Shown here one piece after another: positions 32,961-42,657 of a stretch of 64,000 bases of DNA (the first letter of the stretch is position 1; each line of letters starts with the position of its first letter). A model generated the notes under the pieces. That model saw only the letters and a program-made list of their open reading frames with translations. It was not told the DNA's origin and made no database searches. The position numbers and the translations under genes were made by a program. The stretch is taken from contig NW_024722158.1 of assembly GCF_018991925.1 (NCBI RefSeq), positions 2,021,673-2,085,672 of the forward strand, read 5' to 3'. This DNA comes from Homarus americanus (taxonomy: Eukaryota; Arthropoda; Malacostraca; Decapoda; Nephropidae).

Positions 32961-33678
32961 AGCCGATCAGTGGCGAAGAGGATAAAAGCAAAAGGTAAAA
33001 AAGATGTGGGTTCGACCTCTATGAGCGTTACTACAGGTCTAACTGGCGTCCAGAGGAGACACTATCACTTCGTGTACCCATGCCTTGAATCCGCGGGAAA
33101 AATTATTTGACCTATATTTGATTTATTCCTTAACTATAAATTATAACTGCTTGTATTTGGTAAGCTTTTTATTTCATTATGAAGTAATTTTTATTAAATT
33201 TGGTAATTAAGCAAAACGTAGTTTTTAGAAGATAAGAATTTCACCTCCTGCCAGATAAGTTTTTCTTTCTTTGTGGCCATTTCGGGGGCACATTTAAACA
33301 CTCACTTTTTTATCTCGTCCGAATAACTATGAACATAAGGTTATACTCAACTTATTATTTTAATACTTTGTGACAGGTTTGAATCATAGCCCATGTCCTT
33401 TGTAGACTTTATTCTAACAGCGTCAGCTGGTGACTGGCAACCGGGTGCTGCCATAGACAAGCCCCCCCCCCCACCCCACACCTCCACATGGGAAAACATA
33501 TCGTACGATAGTACAATCTTACATCTCCCCCCTCCCCAAGTTAAAAGGAAATGACAATGCACAGTTGAACTAACAAAAGGAAAACAATGCACATAAAAAC
33601 AACAATAATGCAAGAAAAACAGTCAAACAAAGAAAAACAAAACAAAAACAAAACTCTAAATTAATTTTACATCACATA
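32961..33678. other. Unassigned stretch
   Basis: AT-rich DNA with a C run at 33463-33480. No coding region or repeat partner seen before the CACT duplication of the next Gypsy element. Confidence 0.35.
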
Positions 33679-33682
33679 CACT

Positions 33683-34174
33683 TGTAGTGGACGTCTCCCC
33701 TACAACTGCGTATCCGCATTCCGATGTGCCGCCGTATCCCAGCAACCAAGCGAGCGGCGACAACAGATGTTACCATAACCTGGCAACGGAACTACAGACC
33801 GGCGACTTTCTCGGGTTTTCCCAACATGACTCATAGAGGACTCGCGGCTGCTGGGTATATAAGCTCTGTCTCTCCATTGAGATTCATTCTGGTCTCTCTT
33901 CTTGAACAAGCAACACCTCCTCCAGCAAGCTCCACGCTGTCAGCATTCATTCAACCAGGAGGCCAGCAACAGGCAACATCTTCTCTAACGAAGCTCCTGC
34001 ACTTCTACCTCCTTCAACACGCTACTCACCGAACGTCTCTACTGAGCAGCTCCTCACCACACGGCACCTCCAGCACCAGACTGTCTGTCATATAACTTAT
34101 ATTATACAAGAAAACCACCTTAGAGTTTCCATCCATCCTGAGTGCTAGACAACATTATACCACGAATTCCTACA
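33683..34174 (+). repeat. Gypsy 5' LTR (492 bp)
   Basis: TGTAGTGG...CCTACA. A GGGTATATAAGC box at about 33853 with TCATTCTGG-type sequence about 35 bases on suggests the core promoter. Near-identical to 35643-36134. Confidence 0.92.
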
Positions 34175-34175
34175 A

Positions 34176-35027
34176 ATGGTGACTCCCGGAGATGAGCACT
34201 CACACAGGATGGAGGACGGACGGATCTCTCTGCCGACTTTCAACCACAACGTCGAGGACTGGCTAGACCATGTGGAAGCAGCCCTCGCCGGCTCACGAGC
34301 GACCGACGAGCAAAAGTATTGCGCCCTGCTCTGTGCCTTGTCCACGGAAGTGGCCACGCGGGTCTCACAAACCATTTCCAACCCTCCAGATGACAACAAA
34401 TTCGCTACCCTGCGGGCTGCCTTGAAGACGTGTTATCAACAGACCAGCACCAATCTCCTGCAAGATCTATCCTCTATCTCCCTCGGGAACTCAACCCCGG
34501 GACGTCTCTGGGAGGAGATGTGTCGGCTGAACTCCCGTCACACAGACAGACTCCCCGACTCTATCCTGCGCCAGCTTCACGCACAAAAGCTACCCACAGA
34601 AGTACGCAACATCCTGTCTGCAGTAGATTACTCTACGACACCAGAACTATATGCAACCGCGGCAGATAGAATTTTTAACGAGTGCGCTGCTGCACCCCTT
34701 GCCGCCACGGTCACACCAGTACCTACCATCGAACTTGTAAGCCGGGTCCACACCCCTCAGCCGAGCAATACCTCACAAGACATCAAGGACCTGTTGCAAA
34801 TTTTGAACCGCAGGATGGACACCATTGAGCAGTTCTGCTCCTCCATACCTGCTGCTGTGCCAGTTCCTGACTCACACACTACGCCCTACAAGTTCCGACA
34901 CACAGCAGCCAACCCCCAGCACAGCAAATTTACCCTCTGCTGGTATCACCAGACTTTCGGCTGCAATGCTCGAAACTGTGAGCCCTATTGCACCTATTCG
35001 GGAAACGGCAACACCGGAGGCTGGTAG
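34176..35027 (+). CDS. gag: Gag protein, intact 283 codons
   Basis: The start ATG lies two bases after the LTR end and overlaps the presumed primer-binding site (TGGTGACTCCCGG). The N-terminal two thirds is helical and charged (MEDGRISLPTF, SRATDEQKYCALL, RLWEEMCRLNSRH, DSILRQLHAQKLP), as in the capsid region of Gypsy Gags. The C-terminus has CWYHQTFGCNARNCEPYC, the knuckle style of CWYH Gypsy Gags. The stop TAG at 35025-35027 lies inside the frameshift pseudoknot. No stop or frameshift interrupts it, unlike its homologue at 13845-14674. It would package element RNA. Confidence 0.9.
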   Translation: MVTPGDEHSHRMEDGRISLPTFNHNVEDWLDHVEAALAGSRATDEQKYCALLCALSTEVATRVSQTISNPPDDNKFATLRAALKTCYQQTSTNLLQDLSSISLGNSTPGRLWEEMCRLNSRHTDRLPDSILRQLHAQKLPTEVRNILSAVDYSTTPELYATAADRIFNECAAAPLAATVTPVPTIELVSRVHTPQPSNTSQDIKDLLQILNRRMDTIEQFCSSIPAAVPVPDSHTTPYKFRHTAANPQHSKFTLCWYHQTFGCNARNCEPYCTYSGNGNTGGW

Positions 35028-35230
35028 ACGCCTCAGCCTCCGTCCCTCCAGGCGTCTCATTACTGCGCGTCACCGACCGCACCTCCGGCAAGAAGTTCCT
35101 CATCGACACAGGTTCATCGGTCAGCCTCATCCCTCCCTCACTACGAGACAAGTCAAAGCAACCCTCGTATGACCTGTTCGCTGCCAACGGTACCTCCATC
35201 GCCTCCTACGGCGTACGCACCCTCTTTTCA
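34988..35230 (+). pseudogene. pro: Truncated protease reached by -1 frameshift
   Basis: In the frame one base upstream of gag, LVDASASVPPG leads to KKFLIDTGSSVSLIPPS with the Asp-Thr-Gly active site, then ANGTSIASYG. At 35222-35232 the sequence jumps into the tail, so the second half of the enzyme, including its ILG-type motif, is missing. Confidence 0.8.
35000..35057 (+). promoter_or_regulatory. Programmed -1 frameshift signal with H-type pseudoknot
   Basis: Slippery heptamer GGGAAAC (35000-35006) in the gag frame as G-GGA-AAC; 9-nt spacer; stem 1 GGAGGCTG (35016-35023) pairs exactly with CAGCCTCC (35034-35041); stem 2 AGACGCCT (35026-35033) pairs exactly with AGGCGTCT (35050-35057). Loop 1 is GT and loop 3 is 8 nt. 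A -1 shift moves reading into the protease frame (KRQHRRLVD), bypassing the gag stop at 35025. Heptamer and layout are those known from retroviral gag-pro junctions. Confidence 0.85.
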
Positions 35231-35246
35231 CCCTCATGTACAACCT

Positions 35247-35390
35247 GCTCCTGTCATAGACCCTCCTCCTGTCATAGAACCTGAACCTGTAATAGACCTC
35301 CCTTCTATCATAGAACCTGCTCCTGTCATAGACCCTCCTCCTGTCATAGAACCTGAACCTGTAATAGACCTCCCTTCTATCATAGAACCT
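35247..35390 (+). repeat. 72-bp tandem duplication in the Pro-rich tail
   Basis: 35247-35318 and 35319-35390 are identical or nearly so and encode 24 residues each; the length keeps the frame. The relative at 9911-15213 lacks this duplication. Confidence 0.9.
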
Positions 35391-35619
35391 GCTCCTGCCA
35401 TGGACCCTCCTCCTGATGCAGCCCCTGCAGCAGCAGGAGCACAACAACCATTGCTTGTACAACCTCCTCTAATCCCAAACCCTCTTTCTCCTCCTAATTC
35501 TCCCACAGGTTTTGTGTCATTAGACGGAGTTGTTACACGTAGCGGTCGAGTCGTACATACACCTGCCCGGTATGTGTTATGTGTGGGACACAACCCGGAC
35601 AACATCCAGCCTCCCGCCG

Positions 35620-35642
35620 CGCCGGGAGGGGAGGGGGAGTAT
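35620..35642 (+). other. Polypurine tract
   Basis: GGGAGGGGAGGGGGAGTAT precedes the 3' LTR, same as in the other copy. Confidence 0.85.
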
Positions 35643-36134
35643 TGTAGTGGACGTCTCCCCTACAACTGCGTATCCGCATTCCGATGTGCCGCCGTATCCT
35701 AGCAACCAAGCGAGCGGCAACAACAGATGTTACCATAACCTAGCAACGGAACTAGAGACCGGCGACTTTCTCGGGTTTTCCCAACATGACTCATAGAGGA
35801 CTCGCGGCTGCTGGGTATATAAGCTCTGTCTCTCCATTGAGATTCATTCTGGTCTCTCTTCTTGAACAAGCAACACCTCCTCCAGCAAGCTCCACGCTGT
35901 CAGCATTCATTCAACCAGGAGGCCAGCAACAGGCAACATCTTCTCTAACGAAGCTCCTGCACTTCTACCTCCTTCAACACGCTACTCACCGAACGTCTCT
36001 ACTGAGCAGCTCCTCACCACACGGCACCTCCAGCACCAGACTGTCTATCAAATAACTTATATTATACAAGAAAACCCCCTTAGAGTTTCCATCCATCCTG
36101 AGTGCTAGACAACATTATACCACGAATTCCTACA
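35643..36134 (+). repeat. Gypsy 3' LTR (492 bp)
   Basis: Same length and termini as the 5' LTR. The differences I counted are single bases (for example CCC/CCT and GGCGAC/GGCAAC near the start, CATATAA/AAATAA near the end). Confidence 0.92.
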
Positions 36135-36138
36135 CACT

Positions 36139-37934
36139 ACACTACTTAGTCCGTCAACCAGCCCGGGGGCCTCTTCTGTACCTGGCCAAGGACAAGTTCG
36201 GGAATGTGCCTGACATTCGACAGTACCCACAGTGTCTGGTCCCGTCGACAGGCCACCACCTGTGGGCAGGGTGTCCCCTATCTTGAATTTAGTTCGCGCC
36301 TTTCTCAGGTACCTGTGCTTCTCCGGGGTGCATGTGCTTTCTTCTGACATGCTCCTCTCTTACATTTTCCTCCTGTCATCTATGACCGGCTCATGCACAG
36401 GTCCTAGGGTCTAGCTCCTTTGTGTAATTTTTCTTATTGGGGGAAGTCAGGTTCAAGATCCCACATACATACTTCTCTGCCTGTCAGCACATTCACCAAA
36501 CTCTCTGTGGACAAGACTCAGCCCTTATATCCTTCGTTTCGGCACAGTGCAATGTGAAGTCTCGAACAACTTATCTTTTATGGTCTTATCTCGCCTGGCA
36601 GTCTCCAACCTACCTTCCAGGGGCCGCAAACTTTGGCTTTGGGTTTCTCCCAAACCAGCGGGATTATCGTCACATCCACTCCAGCTTTCAGCCTGGGAGA
36701 ACTCACAGGCATCCTCCAATGTTATGCGACTTACACAAATAGGTTCATAGGGCCCGTTTTACACTATCCCAACCCTCTTCACCCCTGGTGACCAACCTCG
36801 GGTTTTGACCGCGGGTGGAGACACGCCTATCCATTCGACAAGTAGCTACACCACCCTATCTTGGGGGTCTTGACACATACTCTACTCGACAAAAATTCGA
36901 TTATAGTTTCTTGGAGCACCAACCCTACTAACTCGTCTAACGTCAACCTCGGAACATCTTTAGGACTGGCAAAGGCGGGCCTCTATGATATGTAGATCGG
37001 GATGAAACACAGTGGACCTAAGCGTGGCTAGAAGATCTGGCGCCAGCAAGAGTGCCATCTACAACAGTCCTTCCGCCCTGTGCTTGGGTCTTCAGAAGGG
37101 TAGATAATGAGATGAACTCAGGGAGGGTGGGAACTATTATCACCAGTGACTGTGGGGTTGACCGGCTTGACATGACTTGTTCTAGTAGCACCTGAAGGTC
37201 TGCAGCAATACTTGGTTAGGCCCCTAATGGAGTGCCGTGCCAGTTCCTGATTACCCTGGCTTCCAGCCATCCTGCTGCCGTTAAACTAAACTGCTTGCAA
37301 ATCATGAGCCACCCTCCCCCAGGTGGCAAACAACAACCCACAACAAAAATCTGGTAAATCACACGTGTAGGTATTCTTAAAGCCGCTGCACTAGCAACAG
37401 GAGTAAACCGTAACCACCTAACCGTGGAATAGCTTCTTAAATGGATATTCACCAAAATAAATAATCGGCAATAGTATCGGGACTCACCCAGAAAATTAAG
37501 TATCTCTAAAAAGAGAACCTGAAAGTTTCAATACACCCAGTACTCATAGCAATGCTCAAAATAAATACTTGATGATGCGCCGGCGAGAGTCTCAAGAAAA
37601 ATATAACTGTAGATTTCACCAATGATTAGCACAAAGCGGATTTTTCTGTACCCCAGAAAATTACCTTGACACTGTGTTAACACTACAGTTTACTGTATCT
37701 AACTTTACTACAATTAGTGGTCATACATGTTACAAATGGGTTCCAGCAATCCATTTTCTCGAAGATTGTATGTCTTAGATGTATATCACCATCAATACTA
37801 TCGCTGAAAATACACGAATTAGTTCTCAAGAATACATATAACCTTTACTAACAATGCATATCCAGTCTACATTTATGAAATAAAGTAGGCAGTATGTAAT
37901 AAAATTCTCAGTTAAAAAGAAACAGGTTGAAAAA
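36139..37934. other. Unassigned stretch up to the assembly gap
   Basis: Mixed-composition DNA with only short unsupported frames. No terminal repeats or domain motifs recognised. Confidence 0.35.
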
Positions 37935-38034
37935 NNNNNNNNNNNNNNNNNNNNNNNNNNNNNNNNNNNNNNNNNNNNNNNNNNNNNNNNNNNNNNNNNN
38001 NNNNNNNNNNNNNNNNNNNNNNNNNNNNNNNNNN
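37935..38034. other. Assembly gap of 100 N
   Basis: Exactly 100 unknown bases, the usual placeholder for a gap of unknown size. Features on the two sides should not be assumed adjacent. Confidence 0.99.
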
Positions 38035-38071
38035 ATGGTAACTAAGAGTAGTCATACTCGGGTTTCGCTCC

Positions 38072-38180
38072 TAGATGGCGTTGCTCGTGGTGCTGGGTCA
38101 GTAGATCAGGACAATAGATGGCGTGGTTCGTAGTGCTGGGTAGGTAGATCATGACAATTGGTGGCGTGGTTCGTAACACA
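38072..38180 (+). repeat. About 44-bp tandem repeat, 2.5 copies
   Basis: AGATGGCGTTGCTCGTGGTG...GATCAGGACAAT, then AGATGGCGTGGTTCGTAGTG...GATCATGACAAT, then TGGTGGCGTGGTTCGTAA, next to the assembly gap, which may therefore have arisen in this array. Confidence 0.8.
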
Positions 38181-38305
38181 TGAGATAATCTCATCTTTTG
38201 CACGACATGTGATGGAATATTAAATATTTGTACCTATTGATTTTTTTATAAAACCTGGTCTGATAGAACAAAACAAATATCAGATTCGAATTCAGCAATA
38301 TGAAA

Positions 38306-38908
38306 TTAGTTGTGTGAGCATGATCTCATATGTGAACCATTTTGGCTGTTGACCAGTGTAATCATCCGTTTCTTCATCAATGACTGAAGCGTAGATACCT
38401 TTAGCTGCCGGACTACACATTTTTTAAGTCTTCGGACGTATGAGATTTTATCTACGTTATTTATGACATTATTATTTCTCATTACAAATTCGCATTTACG
38501 CAAAAATGTTCAACTATTATAATCTGGATCTTCGGCAGTAAACTCTTGTGCCTTAATGTTATTTGGAAGTACCTTTACCGTTTGACGGACCGATGCAGTC
38601 TGTGGGTTAGTACAACCACCTTTTACCATTTTTGTTGTGTTAGTTAAAGCACTAGCGTTAGTAACAGGTGAAGGTAATGGCTAAATGTTACCTGACCTTA
38701 ATTGTCTACTGTGTAAATCCTCAAACTGAGAATCTATGAAATTTTCACAGCTAGCTAAAGAGTCGGTAGGTGTTAACTCTATTTGGCTAATTTGTAGTAA
38801 TTCTTCCTCACTATCAGTTACCACTAGTTCCTGTGAATTATTAGATGGCGAACTATCAGAGTCAATAATTTCCTGTTTGATACCCAAAAATTTGGGAAGA
38901 GGGTCCAT
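38306..38908 (-). pseudogene. Possible gag-like coding remnant
   Basis: Minus-strand frame 38908-38681 reads MDPLPKFLGIKQEIIDSDSS with an acidic Ser-rich continuation, then after a stop VRQTVKVLPNNIKAQEF-like and DPDYNS sequence leads to FLRKCEFVMRNNNVINNVDKISYVRRL in the frame from 38503. A cluster of Phe/Cys followed by a D-K-x-x-Y-V-R helix is common in retrotransposon Gag capsid regions. Family unknown. Confidence 0.35.
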
Positions 38909-40362
<1,454 letters not shown>

Positions 40363-40445
40363 GCTGATAACTACAAGGAAAGAAGAAAACACGAAGTTCC
40401 CAAGCGCTTTCTTGTAATTCACATCTTCAGGGGTGAGTACAGACT
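40363..40445 (-). repeat. Penelope-like tail repeat, single orientation
   Basis: GCTGATAACTACAAGGAAAG to CATCTTCAGGGGTGAGTACAG, the same unit as 40156-40238, here followed by unique sequence. Confidence 0.7.
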
Positions 40446-40475
40446 AAAGAGAAATAGAAACCAAGGTGTATATAT

Positions 40476-41062
40476 ACCTAACCAAGACACCTGGGCAGGA
40501 CCACACCTGCACACAGCTATCCAGATCAAACCAGTATAGTGATAATTGGTTAGAGGTCAGAAGCCGGCTGGGCCGACCCCATATAGAGGCCCTACAGTCC
40601 CGTCCACGGGCATTATCATTCTGGTTCTGATTATCATTCTGATTCCATTCTGATTTATCATTTTGATCCTGGTTGCCATTCGAACATTCGAACAATACTC
40701 TGGAGATTCTCAGAGTCACGCCTGTCCTCTCCCCAGGTCAGGAGGGGGACTTTCCGACCAGACCCCTGCTAAGCAGAAGCCTCCCATAGGAGGCAGCCCA
40801 GACAAGCATCCACTGGGCCTACGTCAGGGTACACGTGAGTCTTGTCAGAACGATTCCTAGGGTGAGTTGCCTACTGTGGGAAGTGTATTCATTCAGGTGT
40901 GTCCGAGAGTCAGTGTCGAGTAACGTAAACATAATGTGTTAGTACCCCGATATAATAGTGATATTAATGTGTCCATGTCATTGAGTGAATTAATAAATAG
41001 TTGTATCGAAGAGGTGTTTAACAAGTTGTCCCTTTAAGAAGTAATATATGTGTATTGACATA
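40476..41062 (+). repeat. 586-bp direct repeat flanking the CR1, left copy
   Basis: From ACCTAACCAAGACACCTGGG to TGTATTGACATA it matches 45857-46442 with only scattered single-base differences. Includes a repeated GATTATCATTCTGATTCC-type block. It could be one LTR of an element; TTGGTGGCAGAGAAC at 41203 is primer-site-like, but no LTR termini or gag/pol were found. Confidence 0.85.
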
Positions 41063-41773
41063 CGAGATAAGATAAGCGTATTGACGCTGAGTAAATAACA
41101 TCCCGGCCACGCTACCAAGTTCCCTATCTTTACATTCCTACTCTCTATTCTTACTTATATATGTAATCTTCTTATTGTGTTCTGTCTCATTATATTGGTG
41201 GCAGAGAACTATAACGTTAACCCACGCCCTCCTCGTCCCTTGTTATTGGTAACAGTGTACTTAAAGTAAACCCGTGCCCTCCGTCGTTTAGCCATAACAC
41301 CTGGCTCGTTAGTTCTAAAGTGAGTGATAAGGAGTTCCTGCATAGTAGCGTGAAAAGTGTCCTAGTGTGTCACGTTACAGCTCAAGTAAATGTATTTTGT
41401 CGTGGTATGCGTATGCGTGATTTTTTACAAGCAATTTGTTCAGTGATTGACATAATTTCTCAGTGCCCCCCGCGATTTGTGACGTTCTCAGTAGCCCATG
41501 TGCAGTTTGATTGTTGGTCAGTGTTAAATGTAGCCATTGTGTTTCAGTGCTGAAAGCCATGTCTGTACTAACTGTTATAACTTAACATGTCTTTTAACCT
41601 ACATCCTCCTCCCTGTCCTAATCCTCACCTCACCCTCCTTACCCTTCCTCCCATCCCTGCCCAGCCCTGCCCCGCCCCGCCGTTCCGTGCCCCGCCCCGC
41701 CCGGCAGTTGTGTTCTGACTTCACTAGGGGAAAGGTCACGGCAGGCTTAGCTCCGGAGGGATAATTATCAGAT

Positions 41774-42622
41774 ATGGCCAGTGCTATGTGCGGTATTAGG
41801 TATGAGAGTTTGTTGACCAAACTGGAGTGGTCCATGGAAAAATTGGCCAAGGCCAATGAAGAAATTGAGAGGGCCACGTTGGAAAACCAGAAATTAAAAG
41901 AAGAGCTGGCGAAGTTAAAAGGGGAGGCTGGACGAGTAAAGCCAGTGTCTGACGAAAACTCAAGCGAGTGGAAAGTTGTGAGTAGTGGGAAGACGAAGCT
42001 GGTGGTGAAGCAGTACACCAAGGATACGACAACAACGACAACAACAGCTAAGTGTACCAACCCGTTCAGTCCCTTGATAGTCGAATTGGACGTTAGTACA
42101 GTCAGGGACAGGGATGACAAGGAAGGTATAAAAACTTTAATTGTTGGTGACTCATAGGTAAGGTACATGGACAGGGCCTTTTGTGGTAAAAACAAAAATA
42201 GGATGAGGGTGTGTTTGCCAGGAGCTGGGGTGGGGGATATAATTGACAGGATGGACAATATCTTGTCTGGTAATGGGAACAAACCCATTATCTGCCTCAG
42301 TGCAGGAGGCAATGATATTGGCCGGTGTAAGAGCGAGGAGCTTCTTGATAAGTTCAAGGCAGCTATAGATCGTATTAGGACTAAGGGAGGGATTCCTATC
42401 ATATGCCGTGTCCTGCCTAGAAGGAGAGTTGGCAGTGAATGGTTGTCAAGGGCAGCTGGTGTCAACGACCATCTTGACAGATATTGCAAGTCAATATCAG
42501 TTCCATTCATTGACAACTGGGACAACTTCTATGGCAGAAGGGACCTTTATGCTAGGGATGGGGTGCACCTGTCTAGGGATGGAGTAGCAACCCTGGCTGG
42601 GGCTCTAGAAGGGGCAGTTTAA
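41774..42622 (+). pseudogene. CR1 ORF1: coiled coil plus SGNH esterase, one stop
   Basis: One frame from MASAMCG to GALEGAV with a single TAG at 42155-42157. Residues about 10-55 form a coiled coil (LTKLEWSMEKLAKANEEIE). The esterase shows LIVGDS with the nucleophile Ser (block I), GAGVGDI (block II), SAGGNDIG (block III) and ARDGVHLSRDG with the Asp and His (block V). The stop replaces the residue directly after GDS, where Gln is usual (GDSQ), implying CAG to TAG. The protein would act in element RNP or membrane targeting; its role in CR1 is not settled. Confidence 0.88.
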
Positions 42623-42657
42623 AAGACATCGAAGTCTTTAAACTGCTAGGAGAACAT

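Larger units (their letters stand above)
35231..35642 (+). pseudogene. Pro-rich C-terminal tail of Gypsy polyprotein
   Basis: HPHVQPAPV followed by repeats of APVIDPPPVIEPEPVID, then PAMDPPPDAAPAAAGAQQ and GRVVHTPARYVLC. It matches the tail of pol at 10440-10780 but carries an extra 72-bp tandem copy. It is joined to the protease out of frame by the deletion. Confidence 0.75.
33683..36134 (+). mobile_element. Pol-deleted Gypsy element with intact gag
   Basis: Two 492-bp LTRs (33683-34174 and 35643-36134) differ at about seven positions, and CACT flanks both ends (33679-33682, 36135-36138). Inside are a primer-binding-like site, an intact gag, a frameshift signal, the first third of protease, and then directly the Pro-rich C-terminal tail and polypurine tract. 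RT, RNase H and integrase were removed by one deletion with the junction near 35222-35232. The element keeps the cis signals and Gag, so it could only be mobilised with enzymes from a complete relative. Confidence 0.93.

Noticed and set aside
33724..34095. A 123-residue frame (again at 35786-36055) as a gene
   Set aside because: Both copies are LTR sequence of the Gypsy element.
40444..40719. Asn/Gln-rich minus-strand frame repeated at 45821-46099
   Set aside because: It is conserved only because the underlying 586-bp repeat is duplicated; the CATTCTGATT-type repeat gives the Asn/Gln bias.
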